A DNA stretch of 64,000 bases from Latrodectus hesperus (lineage: Eukaryota > Arthropoda > Arachnida > Araneae > Theridiidae), in the NCBI GenBank assembly GCA_037975125.1, contig CM075850.1, forward strand, positions 123,291,326 through 123,355,325. Direction: 5' to 3'. Made by a program: the position numbers and the translations under genes. Of the stretch, positions 11,197 to 24,063 are shown piece by piece. Each line of letters opens with the position of its first letter. Position 1 is the stretch's first letter. The notes under the pieces are model-generated. The model did not search any database. It was not told where the DNA came from and was given only the letters and a program-made list of their open reading frames with translations.

Positions 11197-12110
11197 ATCT
11201 GACATCTATTACTGATTTTAGATACGTATGATACTAACTAAAACCTTTAGATTAGAAATTTAATGCTTTAACAACATATCGATATTTTTATTTGTATTAG
11301 TATTTAAAAATATTTATAAACTTAACTTCCGTCGGATTATGTGTTGGCATTAAAAACGCAACTATTCTGTATATCAGAAAATATATTTTTCCTATTATTT
11401 AAATATCACCAGAATCTGACATATATTATGATTCTAGATATTTTAATATAGAACTTCAGAAAAGAACTTAATCTTTAAAAAACTCATTTGCATTTAAATG
11501 TTTTACTTTATACAAATGAATCTTGTATCTTAAATTCGATGGATTAATATTGGTATTTCAAATGCAACCTGTGCAATAGAAAATATAATCCTCTCCCCCC
11601 CCCCCAAAAAAAACAGCTATCAATAATTCTAGATACTATTTAATATAGTTACAATTTCAAAAGAAATATTTTTTCTTTTGACGATCCTCTGATTTCTTTC
11701 TTCTGATTTCTTTTTAACGATCCTCTAATAACATTTTTAGAGTATCTAAAATACTAAGTAGATTAAGTTAGTATGACGAAATGAATTTCCTAAAAATGAA
11801 TAAATCTAATGGTAATTAATTCTGGATAGTCTAATTCTAGTTTAAAATTTTATATGGAATTTTTATATTCTAACAACTCACTGATATTTATATGTATATT
11901 TAACAACAAAAAGTATTTAAAAGCTTAAAATTTAGTGTATATATTAGAATGTCAAAAAATGCATCTAATTTTCTAAATGGGAATAAAACGACGAAAGTTT
12001 TCAAATATCAGAAGTACTAATTACTACTCTACTGATTTTAGACACATTTTATAATCTAGTTTTACTTTAAAAAATTTGATTGATAAATAGATAATCATTC
12101 TTATAATGTG
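11197..12110. repeat. Decayed tandem array, about five ~205-bp units
   Basis: A recurring phrase of the form 'attctagata..' appears near 11212, 11431, 11627, 11818 and 12035, giving spacings of about 190-220 bp. Other phrases recur in step with it: 'aatctgacat' at 11197 and 11411, and a 'tatttaaaa' segment in the middle of units. Divergence between units is heavy, so this is an old satellite-like array. Edges are approximate. Confidence 0.55.
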
Positions 12111-12119
12111 AGTAATTTT

Positions 12120-15100
12120 ACAATACAAAAAATAATTGCCATTTATTTTTTAAGTTCAGAATGATAAACAGATAGTAAAGAGAGAATCAGTAGGATATAC
12201 CTCTGCCATTGTCGAACTTTGCGACTTCTTTTTGTCGCCAAGCAATTCTAACGCTGTTGCCACTTTAAAAAAACCATATACATGACACAAAAATTATGTA
12301 AAAAACGAGAAAAATCAAACCTGGCAACACAAAAAATACAAAAAGAAATATTCTCTTTCTATTACACTCTTTGATATTTAGTATAAAACGGTTAACATTT
12401 GCGTTAAAAAAATTTCCGAAACATTTAAAAAATTATCCAAATATTTTTATACATATACTATGTAAGTTATATAAAATTGAAATGTACAAATAATTTTGAA
12501 AATGCACAACATACTACATATCAATTATATCTAATTTGAAATTCGAATATACATAGTCAAAAAATAATGGAATAAAAAAAGGAAAATAATATTCTCAGGG
12601 TTAATACTTACATTAAACAAAAATCAAAGTAATTGTTTTGAAGAAATATGAAATATTAAACACATAGAGGAGTTATAATACTTAACAAAATTGAAATTGC
12701 ATATTTACTGCAAACAGTCCATTGCACAAAAAAAAAATGATGCCAATACAAAAAACCACATTCGTTAATTCAGAAAATAAAATTTAGAACAAAAATAAAG
12801 ATTTGCTTTAAAACAAAAAGTTTGTTCTTTTTTCGTTTAACAATTTTTTAAACAAACAAACAAAAACAAAAAAAAAAAACAAGGTAATGGAAAAAGACAT
12901 TATTTAAAAAATACAGGTTTTGTCCTAAAAAAAGTTTCCTAATTATGTCGGAAAAAACAGAGTAAAGGAAAATCTGTCGCTTGATATTTAATTATTTTAG
13001 CTTTCAATAAAATCGTGAGAAAAAATAATTCTGAAACAGCGATACAGGAAATTAATGATGTTGTGAGAGCAAAAATTTGTCAACTTTATTCGTTCTCAAC
13101 ATTTTAATCAGACTATTTTTAATTAACTATCGCAAAAATAAAAATTAAACTGAAAAATATGATTTTCAAAAATTAATGATTTAGCCATTCCTACAGTTCA
13201 ATCCGTATCAATTATGCGCGATAAATTTTAATTATAAATAACTGAATTGGTTTATTTTTAAATTAGGAATCTAACAAAAATTTTTAATAGAATAAATAGC
13301 TTTCAATATAATGAATTTATTGTAATTTCTCAATAAATAGTTATTCAAAGGAAACAGTATAATAATGCAAGATAATTTTGAATAATTTGTAATTTGCCTC
13401 TTTGATAAAAAAATTTATGCACGAAAATAAATTAATGATTTTAACATGATGAAAAATACTTTAATTAATTTAATATAAAATAAAAAAATAATTAAGGATT
13501 ATTTAGTTTCATACTGAATAAACTAAAAAATATATAAATATATATTTACAGTGTTACTGAATTTACATTTAAGGTTTTCCTTGTATATAATTTTAATAAC
13601 TGATAATTTTTACACGTTTTAACAAATTAAATTTATAATTCAAACATGTAAGGAAACAAATAATGCTCAAAAAATCGTGAGAAACTAACGCTACATAAAT
13701 AATTTTAATCTCTCTCTCTCTCAGGAGAAATTAAAAATTTTTCAATATATTATTTACTGTTCTTTTGAATAAATGTATCACAAAACGTCTTCTAATAACA
13801 TGCAGATAGAAATGCGTTTGAATAATCAAAAATATCGAATAAAAAGGGAAAAAAATATTTAACATATTAATATTTAGAAAACAAAATATTTTCTAACATC
13901 ATTTTAAACGTTAAAAACAAGTTAAAGTATTTTTAATTAAATGACATTTAGAAGTAATCATTTATTAACGAAATTAGATTTTCACATTATAAAATATAAA
14001 ATTTTTTAAATAAATGAATTAGTCAATAAAAACGAATGCTAAAAAGAAATATAACTGTAATATAATTTTAATTATATTTTAATGTGTAATTATGTATTTT
14101 TTATAAATATTAATGAAATATATAAATATTTTGAGAATACTTGTCACTGAAGTGCTTATTAAAAATACCTATTTTCCATATGTAAATAGATAATAGTTAT
14201 AAATTTAGGTAAACATGTTTACGTATTTCAAAAGAATTTTAAGAAAAAAATATTCTTTCAAGCATACATATTAAAAACTTAACTATACGAATTAATTAAT
14301 TTAATTATAAAAATTTAATTTATGAATTCATAGAGATAAAAATAAATATTTACCACGTTTTGAATAGGAATAATTATTAAAATTTATTTTGCCTAGCTCT
14401 ATATCAGAAATTTACTTATTACCTAATAACTATATGAATATAAATGTAATAACTATTTAATCCTAATAAAAAGAAAGATTCGAAATTCATAATCCGCATA
14501 TGCTAAAAATGGTATTTTATAATATAAGTTCTTATTACCAAATTGAATTATTAGAATGTTTTTGAAATTGTAAAATTATTTTTTTTTATATTACCAATCA
14601 AATAACCTAAAAGTTATGCTTCAGTAAAAAATGATATGATAAAACTTTCTTCAATCTAAAGTTACTGTAAAAAATGTTTTCATTTACATATATCAATAGC
14701 AATGTGTCGTTTCCACCACACAGCTGCCGTTTCCTCAATTCTAAATAAGGCCTTAAATGAAAGTTACATAACAGGAAATTGTTATTAACTGAAATGCTAC
14801 TTAAAATAAGACAAATGGATTCATTATTAGCGAGGGTAAAACACAAACTCGTGTTTGTAAACAACATTAATCCTCAAGGGTGATAAACGTTGGAATAGAT
14901 TTGTCGCAGATTACAGACAACTTTGTTACATTAGACAAATGCGCAACTTTAGAGTAATGTAATGTTTCAAAGGTTTAATTAAAGAAATGATCGTTAAAAC
15001 AAGATCTTTTTGTATAGGAACTATGTGAAATATTTATGGTCAATTAATAGCGTGTGGATCAAAAGTAGAATAAATAAGAAATTTTCTTGAAATTTGATAA

Positions 15101-15225
15101 AAATGGCGTAAAATTTGATGAAATTAAAATCCTTTTAAACAACATATTTAAAAAAAATACAGATTTTTCTTTGGTTCACTTCGGTATATTTTTTGATGTG
15201 AAGGCAAATTTGATTAAAGCCTACT
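12120..15225. other. AT-rich intergenic DNA, nothing recognised
   Basis: Three kilobases of A/T-rich sequence with poly-A and poly-T runs and one short (TC)n at about 13710. The only notable open frames are low-complexity. A chance-size 86-codon minus frame at 14607-14867 has no domain I recognise. Confidence 0.55.
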
Positions 15226-15700
15226 GTTTTCAGGAGATTTTGAGTCGTTGAAAACATTTACAGCGAGAATCGATCCTACGAACTCTTGAACTGAAGCCAG
15301 ACGTGCATGCATTGGACAGAATCGCAACATTCATCGCCTGTTATTCGACATTGGCTGGGATCGAGCCCCGACTTCTTTCCCTCGAAAAAGGTTGTCATGC
15401 CGAAACAGTACGATGAGGCAGAATTTGTTTACGTTATAGGAAGAAATGGGTTCTTTTAAAGACAACGTGCTATGTGTAGTCCATTAACTTAACGCTTTTT
15501 GAGCTTCCACCGCCAATTCTTTTAATAGATGGTCCTGCATTGAAGTGTTTACAAGAGAAAAAACCTGGAAAACCCAACCAAATAAGCAGAAATTAAAATA
15601 TCCATCTGCCATCTTTTTCAATATTGATCTAATGATCAGGATCGAACCAGAGACCTTTCATTTTGAAGGCATAATTACTAAGTAAAAAATTGTCTTCCAA
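15226..15700 (-). repeat. GC-richer block with two degenerate tRNA/SINE-like B boxes
   Basis: Plus-strand gaatcgatcctacgaact (about 15267-15285) resembles the head of the minus-strand SINEs here. A second remnant (gatcgaaccagagacctt) lies at about 15639-15656 and resembles the one at 19020-19080. No full heads, tails or target duplications remain. I read these as very old SINE relics. Confidence 0.35.
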
Positions 15701-17425
15701 AGTAACATCGCCAAAATATGAACAATATTTTTGAAATACAGTTCGCTCATTGAATGAATATTCAATTGCAATTATTCCATAAATTGTATCGAAATTGATT
15801 CCCCTTTTCTTATACGAGTTCCATTCTAATTTAAATCTTCCTCAGCTGGGTTATATTAACTTCATTTTTAGCAATCAATTTTTACATTTTTAACAGTGAA
15901 GTTTTATGTTATTTTATTTGCTAGTTAAAGATTAAATTAAGAATATGCTAAATCAATTACAGAACACGTTTTGACAAGCAAAAATGTTAGAATATTTTTT
16001 TCATTAAATGCCATATAGCAATAGATTCAAATAATTATTTAATGTTTATTTTACACATTCATTTAATCACTAACTTTATTTCTCTCCATTACATGATAAT
16101 CAATCATTAAATATATAAAAATTTCATTTTTTTTAAAAAAAGAAGACATTTTTGTCTTTAATTTTATATGAAAAACCATTAAAATAAGAATATTTAAATT
16201 TAATATAAAAAATAGATATAATTTAAATAAAAGTAAACATTTAAGTGTGCCTATTTTCATTCATATTTCTTTTCATGCCAACAAATTCTTAGTTAAAAAT
16301 TCCTTTGTCTACATGATAAATAAATTCATCACACAATAAATATTATCCCAATTTTTATTAAAATGGAATTTGTGGAAGATAAAATGGTATATTTTTACAC
16401 TGCTAAATGTAGATCAGTAAATTTCGCTGAAAAAATATTTTCTTTTTGCGTTTAGATATAGCTATTTTTAAGAATCATGAAAAAATCAACGTGATTGAAG
16501 ATTCTAGGAATACTATTAAATTTTGGAATTATCGCTTAGATTCGAATACCAAACACAACTGTATTGTTATGTGCGTCTAAAAAGAATTCCTGAAATCAAT
16601 TATTTAACTGAAAATAATACAATTGTGATGTAAGTAAAAAACACATTATCAACTATACATTAAGAATTAAAAATGACACACTCAGATATACTTAAGTACA
16701 CACTTTTAACTATTCTAAAGCTGGTTTTAGTGAAAAAATATATACTTTTGTTTCTGAGTGACAAAAGATGAAGAGATATAATATTTCGGCTTCAATTTAA
16801 CATTTAAAAAATTACATAAAACTAACTTATTTTACTGATTTCATTATTGATACTAAAAAAATAGAATTTTTAAAAATCGTTTTCTCATTAAGGAAAAAAT
16901 TACAAGCAATTTAAATTATATATTTTCATTAAATCCTTTTGGAATGGCAACAAAAAATTAAATTTTTAAAAGTCGTTTTCTGATGCAGAATAGAAATACG
17001 TACCATTAAAATTCCTTTCGATTTTTTTATACATCAGGCGAATGATGTCAGAATAAAATTGGAATATTTGTATTATAAATACTGATAGTACCGGGTACAA
17101 AATGAATGAAAGAAAACGAACGTGATATCTCAGATGGTAATCTTTACGTGTTTACTTTTAATGAGCATTCATTAAAATTTTTCATTGCATAACGGTTTAT
17201 TAGTTGGTCTTTTTAAGTGGGCTTATTTGACGAAGATTAAATTAAAGGCACTTTTATATGCCTAAGATGGGTTTGTTTGGTGTCATTTTATCTTGTTTAC
17301 GGTCAATTTTTCAAATAAAAGAGTTAATTCGACAGAGACCAACAATTTTAAATAGATGCTGAAGGATTACAAGTAATCATACCCAAAGGAATCGAAACTA
17401 GGTACTGACAACAAATTGCGTTTAT
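15701..17425. other. AT-rich intergenic DNA, nothing recognised
   Basis: A/T-rich with no coding or repeat signal I can name. Confidence 0.5.
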
Positions 17426-17429
17426 TGGC

Positions 17430-17535
17430 CCTCAGCCTACAATTTAAATTGAATTCCGAATTGTTACAAGCACCCATGCCTGAAGTGGAAATCGAAATTA
17501 CGAATTGTTCAATCAAAACTGAAAGCGGTAAGTCC
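17430..17535 (-). mobile_element. Degraded SINE2 fragment
   Basis: Plus-strand landmarks follow the SINE2 order: a 'taaattgaattccgaa' counterpart of 'taaagtggattccgaa', then 'catgcctgaagtgg', then a mutated B box, then 'acgaattgttcaatc'. Many substitutions make it one of the oldest SINE2 copies in the window. Confidence 0.55.
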
Positions 17536-17639
17536 GAAAAGGGAATCGAATCCAAGACCTTTTCAACTGAAGGTCAGAAGCATTATTCATTCAGTTACCC
17601 ATTCGGTGCATTCACTAAAGGGGGGGAATCGTAAATCGA

Positions 17640-18530
17640 CGAGAATTTTAGCTTGATTTTAGCAATCTTCAATCTTCTAGTGACAGCCTTTAATCACTGG
17701 CCCAATATAGAACATTTTTACACACAAGCAATAGTTAAAATATAAAAATCGAAAACATTGCTCAACTATTATTCGATTTAGCTCACACTAAATGTGAATT
17801 TCGAGACACATCGTAAAGAACTTGCGACCGAAATAGATTTATTTTACAAATTAAACACATCACAAACGGGCAAGTTGACGAAAGACAAGAGTTTAACATT
17901 CCCTTTACGTCATCAACGAAACTCAAACGACATTTCGCTTCAAACGATTTCTTCCTTTTCGGAGAATACGAATAAGAAAAGTAAAACGCGCGTCAATCAA
18001 ATATTACGATTACGACCACCTTGCACTGTTTCAAAGTAATAACAAATATTTCTGAGGAAATAAATCAAGTATTTCATAAGTAAAATAAATGAGTATTCTT
18101 ACGAAGTGATTAAAGTCCTAAGAAATTTAATTTACATCTCATTCATCACAAATTCTAAATTAATTATACATTTTTCTCTAGCATAATTTCTGAAACATAA
18201 CAAACAATTTTTCCGAAAATGAACATTAAAATAAAATTCGATTGAATGAATTGAGTTGTTTGATTGATTTACAAAGGCAGAAATTAGTGGTTTTACATAA
18301 TGGCGATTACACAAATAGCGTTAATTATTAGTAAAATAATTTGCAATACTTAATGTCTTGTATTTGAATTTTTGAAAACAAAAATACATAATTTTTTTTG
18401 TGAAATACTGAATTAAGAATACAGTTTTTGTAAAATTTAACTCATTCCTATTCAATTTTTGCATATTTTATGGTCGAACTGTATAATCTTTTATATCATA
18501 TTCAATAATTTGACACATTAGCCAAGACCA
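17640..18530. other. Unannotated DNA with one unexplained 81-codon frame
   Basis: A plus-strand frame at 17794-18039 encodes a Lys/Ser/Thr-rich 81-residue peptide with no recognised domain. It is somewhat richer in CG dinucleotides than its surroundings. I see no splice context or start-site features that would make it a gene. The rest is A/T-rich. Confidence 0.35.
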
Positions 18531-18544
18531 TGGATAGAAATCTG

Positions 18545-18606
18545 CACATTTGACACCTACTGCCTCACGAGATAAAACACATTTGACACCTACTGCCTCA
18601 CGAGAT
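18545..18606. repeat. 33-bp tandem duplication
   Basis: The segment starting cacatttgacacctactgcc at 18545 repeats immediately at 18578, with no mismatch over about 29 bp. Confidence 0.9.
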
Positions 18607-18689
18607 TTTGATCGAAAGAGGGTGCCATCGAAAGTGGAAAACTGCCAAGTACGCTCTGCGGCAGACATGTTTAGTAAATTTTGCAGTAG

Positions 18690-18965
18690 CAATAACATGG
18701 TACCCTGTTCCTAGCTCTGGGTTGGATTTTACGAGTTAGAAGCAGCAGCCGGCTGGGTGTCTTTGTAGTTTTCAATCAAGAAGATCCCCCAATACTAGGC
18801 TAGCCACCCTCAGAAGTATCATTTCACATGGAAGACATTGCGACAACACCATATTTAACGTGCCCCAGCCACCATTAGCGAACACAGCGTTCTTTGATTA
18901 GGTCAGCATTGGAATTCACTAACTTCCGATAACGACAACGGACGCTAACCGACCAGGCCACCCCA
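18690..18965 (-). mobile_element. SINE5 copy
   Basis: On the minus strand the head lies at about 18910-18965 (plus strand ctaaccgaccaggccacc marks box A, ggaattcactaac the B box). The body shows the SINE5 phrases tcatttcacatgg, gacattgcgac and tagctctgggttgg. It shares the order of these blocks with 21375-21745 and 53753-54045. Confidence 0.75.
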
Positions 18966-19014
18966 CCCTCTGCATACGAAAAATGTGAAAAGTAAGATTT
19001 ACTGTTGTACAAAC

Positions 19015-19082
19015 AAAGCTTGGATCGAACCAGGGACCTTCCGCTTCCAAGAGCATGATTCTAAGAGTAAGCCGCGCGACAC
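19015..19082 (-). repeat. tRNA-like fragment (SINE head or tRNA pseudogene)
   Basis: On the minus strand it reads as box-A-like sequence, then cttggaagcgg, then ggtccctggttcgatcc, which carries a good B box. Length is close to a tRNA, but the acceptor stem does not pair, so it is not a functional tRNA. No SINE body was identified. Confidence 0.45.
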
Positions 19083-19469
19083 AAAAGCACAAATTATAAT
19101 ATTTATTTCTGTTTATTTATGTACTTATAATCAAATATTTTTTTAAGTCAAGCATCCTTTCATATCACAAATGGTGCACTCTTCACGGCAAATATATCTT
19201 CATATACAGCACAGAAGATAGCTCATATGAAATAAGTAAGAGACCTAAAAACGAATTGAAATATATATATAGCAACGATACTTTTATTGCATGACTTAGT
19301 TAAATAATTTACTTTTCGTTTTTGTATACCTAACTTCCTTAGTTATTTTGGGAATGAATAGTTTATGTTACAGCCTACAGTTCTATAGTTTATATGTTCG
19401 ATTCTGATCTTTAGTTTGGAATTTATCTTGAACCCTAAAACTAAACTCAGTGGCACAATAGCTTACAGA

Positions 19470-19680
19470 GTGCCCAGGTCTGTTTTCATGACCAAGGGTG
19501 CGAACACATGTCGGGGTTAGATGGTCAGCCTAACGTGAAAGTCCCAGAATTTAGTTCCCAAGCATGCTTGATGCTTAGTTTTATCGACCCACTGAAGATG
19601 TGAAAGGCTGAGTAGACCTCGTCCAGAACAAGGATCGAAACTAGAGCACCGGATTTCCCAATTGAATTAAACGCATGATA
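19470..19680 (-). mobile_element. Old tRNA-SINE-like relic
   Basis: A plus-strand 'aaggatcgaaactagagc' (about 19629) is a decayed B box. The ~150 bp beside it are GC-richer than the surroundings. The family is not identifiable with the other SINEs here. Confidence 0.35.
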
Positions 19681-20388
19681 ACAGAAAGACAAATTTTCAT
19701 TTTTTAAGCAATCCACAAAATTTCTTTCTTATCCTTAATTAAAAAGTGAAATATTTTCTTTAAAAGGAAAGTCAGGCGAGACAATGCCCTCATTTAATGG
19801 GATGGATTATAGGGAGATGCGTGACTCATAATAAGTCAAACAGAAAATTTCCAGCGAAAACACAGCTATTTAATGTAACATTTTGTCACGTGTTAAAATG
19901 GATTGACATTCACGAAACCAACATAATGCCGGCACGCGTCAGCTTACAAACATGAATAAAAAAACAACTTATTCAAATCAAAAAATGAATGCTGAATTTT
20001 GAAGGATGAGAATATTCGGATGTATTTTTGTTCGGGCGCTGTGAATACTTCCGCCCATTGTTTATACGTTTTTTGATTCCCAAGCGGGAAGAACAAACAA
20101 TGAGGACGGGAAACGACGGCTTTTGAACACTTTTCAATTGAGTGCAAAAAAACAACTTTTTTTTTTAATAAAAAAGCAACATTTTTGAAAGAAAAGGACG
20201 CCACGTTCTCAAAATTGAAACAAAGGTTTTGAATGACTCTTTATTGTGTGTTTTCTGATAGAAAAGATAAGCTCAAAAGATTTCCAATGAATAGCCCAAG
20301 TTAATGTGTTTTAATTTCGCTACTTCAATACTAAATGTCTCAGCTATTGCAAAATAAAGTAGAATTTAACGTTAACCTTGGCGTCTTC
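19681..20388. other. Intergenic DNA, nothing recognised
   Basis: Mixed A/T-rich sequence. An 86-codon minus frame at 19944-20204 has no domain I recognise. Confidence 0.45.
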
Positions 20389-20925
20389 TTCTTCTTAGAG
20401 TTGGGTTTGTATTATATTGGGCACCTCTGCTTTTATCAGCATTTTGTACCACTAACTCCAAACCCAATGTTTCCTAGTTCCAGTTGCTCGGGTCACCCAC
20501 TTTATTAATAAAGTCCGATAACCCTTTAATGGAGTCTAGGTGTAACTCTCTAGTATGGATGATGCCTAAAGAAGTTAATCTAGGGAGGGCAAGAGCCTCG
20601 CATTCATAAATGATATGCTTGGCCGTTTCCTCTTGCGTATGACATTTCCTGCAGATAGGGTCTTGCTGAAACAGTCCCATTTTATGGAGGTGTTTTCTGA
20701 AATAGTAGTGCGCAGTTATGAAGCCTACGATTAAACGTATCTTCTGCCTAGAGCATCTTAGAATTTCAGAGGCAATCCTCGCTGATGATCCACAGATCAT
20801 ACTTTTAGCGTGAGTTTGATCAGGAGTGTTGAGCCATGCTTCATACATCTTCCGTTTTTCCCATCTAAGAACATTGGTTTTTGCGGTCTTCAAACTGATC
20901 CCACAAAAAGGCTCTGCACCAATGG
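20389..20925 (-). mobile_element. 5'-truncated Jockey/I-type LINE: ORF2 C-terminus and 3' UTR
   Basis: A 139-codon frame (20474-20893) is the longest in the window. Its order is a basic segment, then the LIVGFITAHYYFRKHLHKMG block typical of the end of RNase H or just after it in Jockey/I/R1-group LINEs, then the knuckle CRKCHTQEETAKHIIYEC, then the terminal tail. About 80 bp of 3' UTR and a (GAA)n tail (plus strand cttcttcttctt at about 20388) follow. The reverse transcriptase and endonuclease are missing, so it cannot move. A weak 7-bp duplication, tggcgtc, may flank it. This family donated the 3' module of the deleted derivatives at 8377, 41098 and 49455. Confidence 0.85.
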
Positions 20926-21030
20926 GAGCAAAAGATAAGCATGGCGTCAGTTGACGACATAAGTGAAATAGAGTATATTGAAAAAGAAAGATGGACGTTT
21001 TGTTTCTGCTTTCACGTTGCGAACCTCTCT

Positions 21031-21211
21031 GGTTTGGTTTGTTTGTCGCTCAACGGTCATTTTTTGCACACGAGGGCTAATTAGACCGGGACATACGGTT
21101 TAAAGTGGATTCCGAACCACTACAAACATCCATGCCCAAGGTGGGATTCGAACCCACGAACTGTTGAACCGAAGGCAAGAGCGCTAAGCCATTCGGCTGC
21201 CAGCTCGGCTC
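21031..21211 (-). mobile_element. SINE2, full length, 12-bp target duplication
   Basis: The minus-strand head has box A (gctggcagccgaatggcttagcg region) and a perfect B box (plus strand ggattcgaaccc). The layout resembles class II tRNAs (Leu/Ser). The tail contains taaagtggattccgaacc (plus strand) and ends in a poly-(AAACC)-like tract. The flanks carry gcgaacctctct (21019-21030) and gcgcacctctct (21212-21223), one mismatch apart. Confidence 0.9.
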
Positions 21212-21374
21212 GCGCACCTCTCTGGGTGGGCATCGTGATATCCGTGAATATTATTGGTATTATATGTGAGAAAGGGAAATACTGTGAAGGAACTGTGATT
21301 TTATATGCTACCAGTGTCACAAAAATGGATACCTGCGTGTATATATATATATACACACTAGGCTCACTCCTGGG

Positions 21375-21745
21375 CTGGAGGTAGGACACTGCTCTTCTGC
21401 TTGAAAGGGCTTGATCCCAGTCACAGTCAAATAACGGGATGTTGCACATTAACAGGAATGGTTGCACCAGCACGCTTCCCTGTACCTAGCCCTGAGTTGG
21501 GCTTTACCAGTCAGATAGAAGCAGCCGGCTGGAGTCTTCGTGATTTTAAAGCAGCAGGATACCCCCAATACTTGGCCTACCACCTCCAGAGGTATCATTT
21601 CACTTGGAGGACATTGCGATCCCTCCCAGTTTTAATGTACCCCAGCCGTCTTTAGCGAACTTCGATTTAGCCTGGATTCGAACTCACTACCTTGCGATAA
21701 AGAATAACGCCCTAACCAACCAGGTCATTGCCGCCTCTTCAGCAT
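21375..21745 (-). mobile_element. SINE5, best-preserved copy
   Basis: The minus-strand head lies at about 21675-21745: box A from plus strand ctaaccaaccaggtcat, B box from ggattcgaactc. The body carries plus-strand phrases tcatttcacttggagg, gacattgcgatcc, gaagcagccggctgg and cctagccctgagttgg. The far 3' part (21375-21460) may be extra tail or flank. No clean duplication was found. Confidence 0.75.
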
Positions 21746-23365
21746 GGGGTGTGTGCTTGGGAATTTTCAGGGTTTCCATCTGGCGACATGTGAATACGGT
21801 TTGCTATTTAAGACCCTTCCCCTGAAGGCAATTACGCGGTACATGTTGAATACCTTAGGCGGTAAGGCAGTGGTCACCCAAATAAGACACAGAAATATCG
21901 CCTCAAAGTATACAGATTTATAAAAAAATACACAGAAATATCGCCTCAAAAGACTGACCAACAATTCACAAAACTGAACAATTTTCCTCCCAAGCCGCTG
22001 GTTTTAGATTCTGCGCAGTGAGGACATTCATAAGACTTCACGCAGTGATAACAATTTTCCATGTTTATCATCACAAAGCCTTTGATAAGAGTTGCAGCGA
22101 ATAATTAGCATTTCATTACGAGCGCGATCAGATATAAGCTCATTAAAGGAAAATAATCTAGCAAGCCATTATCAGATTTCATTTCATTATTTTATTTACG
22201 GTTGTGATAGAATTACGGGGAAATATTTTAAGCTATCATTAGTCAAATCAAGTATTAATTAAAAAACGATTGAATTAATTTTTCCCAAGAATAGTTTAAA
22301 ACACAATTTCATATTATGCATATATTATTTTGCAACTATTCCCACTGAATAAAAAGAAAACATTTATTAATGATTCTAAAAATTTCACAATTTCCTTATT
22401 AAAAAAGAAACCTTACTTATTTTAAATAAAAGTCTAATTAACATAGAAATTCGATATATTCGATTAAAATAGAAATTCGAATATTTTTAACTTATTCACA
22501 TCTTAATTATTTTAAAGAAATACGTTTACGTAACCCATTAATTGAAAATTTCGAAAAACATGTCCTTATTTTAATATTTTCCTTTCAGCCCTTTCTTCTT
22601 TATAAATTATTTTTTATTCATTACCTCACGTTAATTAGAATTCCAAACTGCCTAAGTTTCTTCTCAAATCAATTAAGAAGTTTTATCTGATAATTTTTCT
22701 GAGAAATAATGAATTTCCAAAGGCAAAATTTTAATTAATTCCCAGAAGCACATATAAACTTCTATTTAAAGCTCTGATATAGTCCACAAATTATTTTAAT
22801 ACAAAAAAAAATTCAGCATAAAAGTAAAATTTATTTATTTTACCCGACTTCATATAAAATCAGTTTATAAATATTTTATGCCATTATAAAGTTATTTAAA
22901 TATATATTATTTATAAATAATTTTATATAATTATGTTAAATAAAATGTACAATATTATTGTTAAAAATAAATGAATATCAAACAGCAGCATTTTTTACTG
23001 ATGTATAAATTCAATATGTAATGTGAAAACAATATTAATTTATTTAATTTCACTTTCTAATTTAGGTCTTCCTTATAAACCAATGGATAATGACTTTTTT
23101 TTTTTTTAAAAAAAGTAATGTTGTTGTTGTCGTGTGACAAGTGCAGAAAGAAAAAGTAAAACTTACAAGTCAAATGGAACCAAAAGCATGGAGCACTGCC
23201 CTGGCCACATCTTCAGCTTTTTCCGTATAAAGGGTGTCAGGGAAGCAGTTGGGATCGATTCAAAAAAGTAATACTCATTTTTTGAATTACATAAGTATTC
23301 CTTCATTATGAATGGTATTCAATAATAGAGAAAAGAATATTATTCCTTGATAAGAAAAAATTTAT
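21746..23365. other. AT-rich intergenic DNA, nothing recognised
   Basis: A short tandem echo ('cacagaaatatcgcctcaaa' at about 21889 and 21931) is the only structure. The remainder is A/T-rich. Confidence 0.5.
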
Positions 23366-23369
23366 AACT

Positions 23370-23690
23370 TTGAACTGTACAAAATCTATGGAGAAGAAGA
23401 CATCATTAAATCAATAAAACTATCTAGAATGAGATGGGCAGGCCACCTCATGAGAATGAGTACAGAGGATGAAACACCCATAAAGGTCTTCAACATCACC
23501 CCTTTCTGTAGTAGACCAAGAAGAAGATCCAAAAAGAGATGGAAGGACTGCCTGGAAGAAGACTTCAACACACTTAAAGTCAAGAACTGGAGGTCGATTT
23601 CTAGAAAAGGGGTGGAATAACAGAGACTTCTGAAGAAGGCCAAGGCCCACAAAGGGCTGTCGTGCCAATGCTGCTGATGATAAGAAAAAA
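23370..23690 (+). mobile_element. LINE fragment of a second family (endonuclease-RT type), C-terminal end
   Basis: The reading frame from about 23381 to 23620 encodes KIYGEEDIIKSIKLSRMRWAGH followed by a PRRRSKKRWKDCL block. This is the typical C-terminus of reverse-transcriptase proteins of the endonuclease/RT LINE type (R.RWAGH..RM ... GRPR.RW.D). After a frameshift, 'AKAHKGLSCQCC' continues the family pattern to about 23675. A TGATGA-like tail follows. All catalytic domains are missing. It is distinct from the family at 20389. Confidence 0.8.
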
Positions 23691-23803
23691 TTAAATTAGG
23701 CATAATTTATAAAATTTTACACAAATGTTCTGAAAAGTAAACACTGAAAGTGTTCGAAATTTCCTGAAACCAGAAAGATTTCCAAAATCTTTACGTTTTA
23801 TAA

Positions 23804-23968
23804 TACAGTAGAACTCCAATTATCCGAATCGCTTTCAGAATTTCAGAAAAGTAAATTAGGCGGAAGAAGAGAAGGAAAATGAAAAAATGGGAAAAGCTCA
23901 AGAAATGGAATCGTAGGACAAGGGAGACGATGAGAAAGAGAGACATGTCACTTCAGGAATTGTTTATA

Positions 23969-24063
<95 letters not shown>

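Noticed and set aside
17794..18039. 81-codon plus frame as a small gene
   Set aside because: No domain, signal peptide or visible transcription or splice signals; kept only as an unexplained frame.
20474..20893. The longest open frame in the window as a host gene
   Set aside because: Its RNase H-end/knuckle arrangement, its (GAA)n tail and its repeated relatives at 8.9, 41.6, 49.5 and 31.6 kb show it is a LINE fragment.
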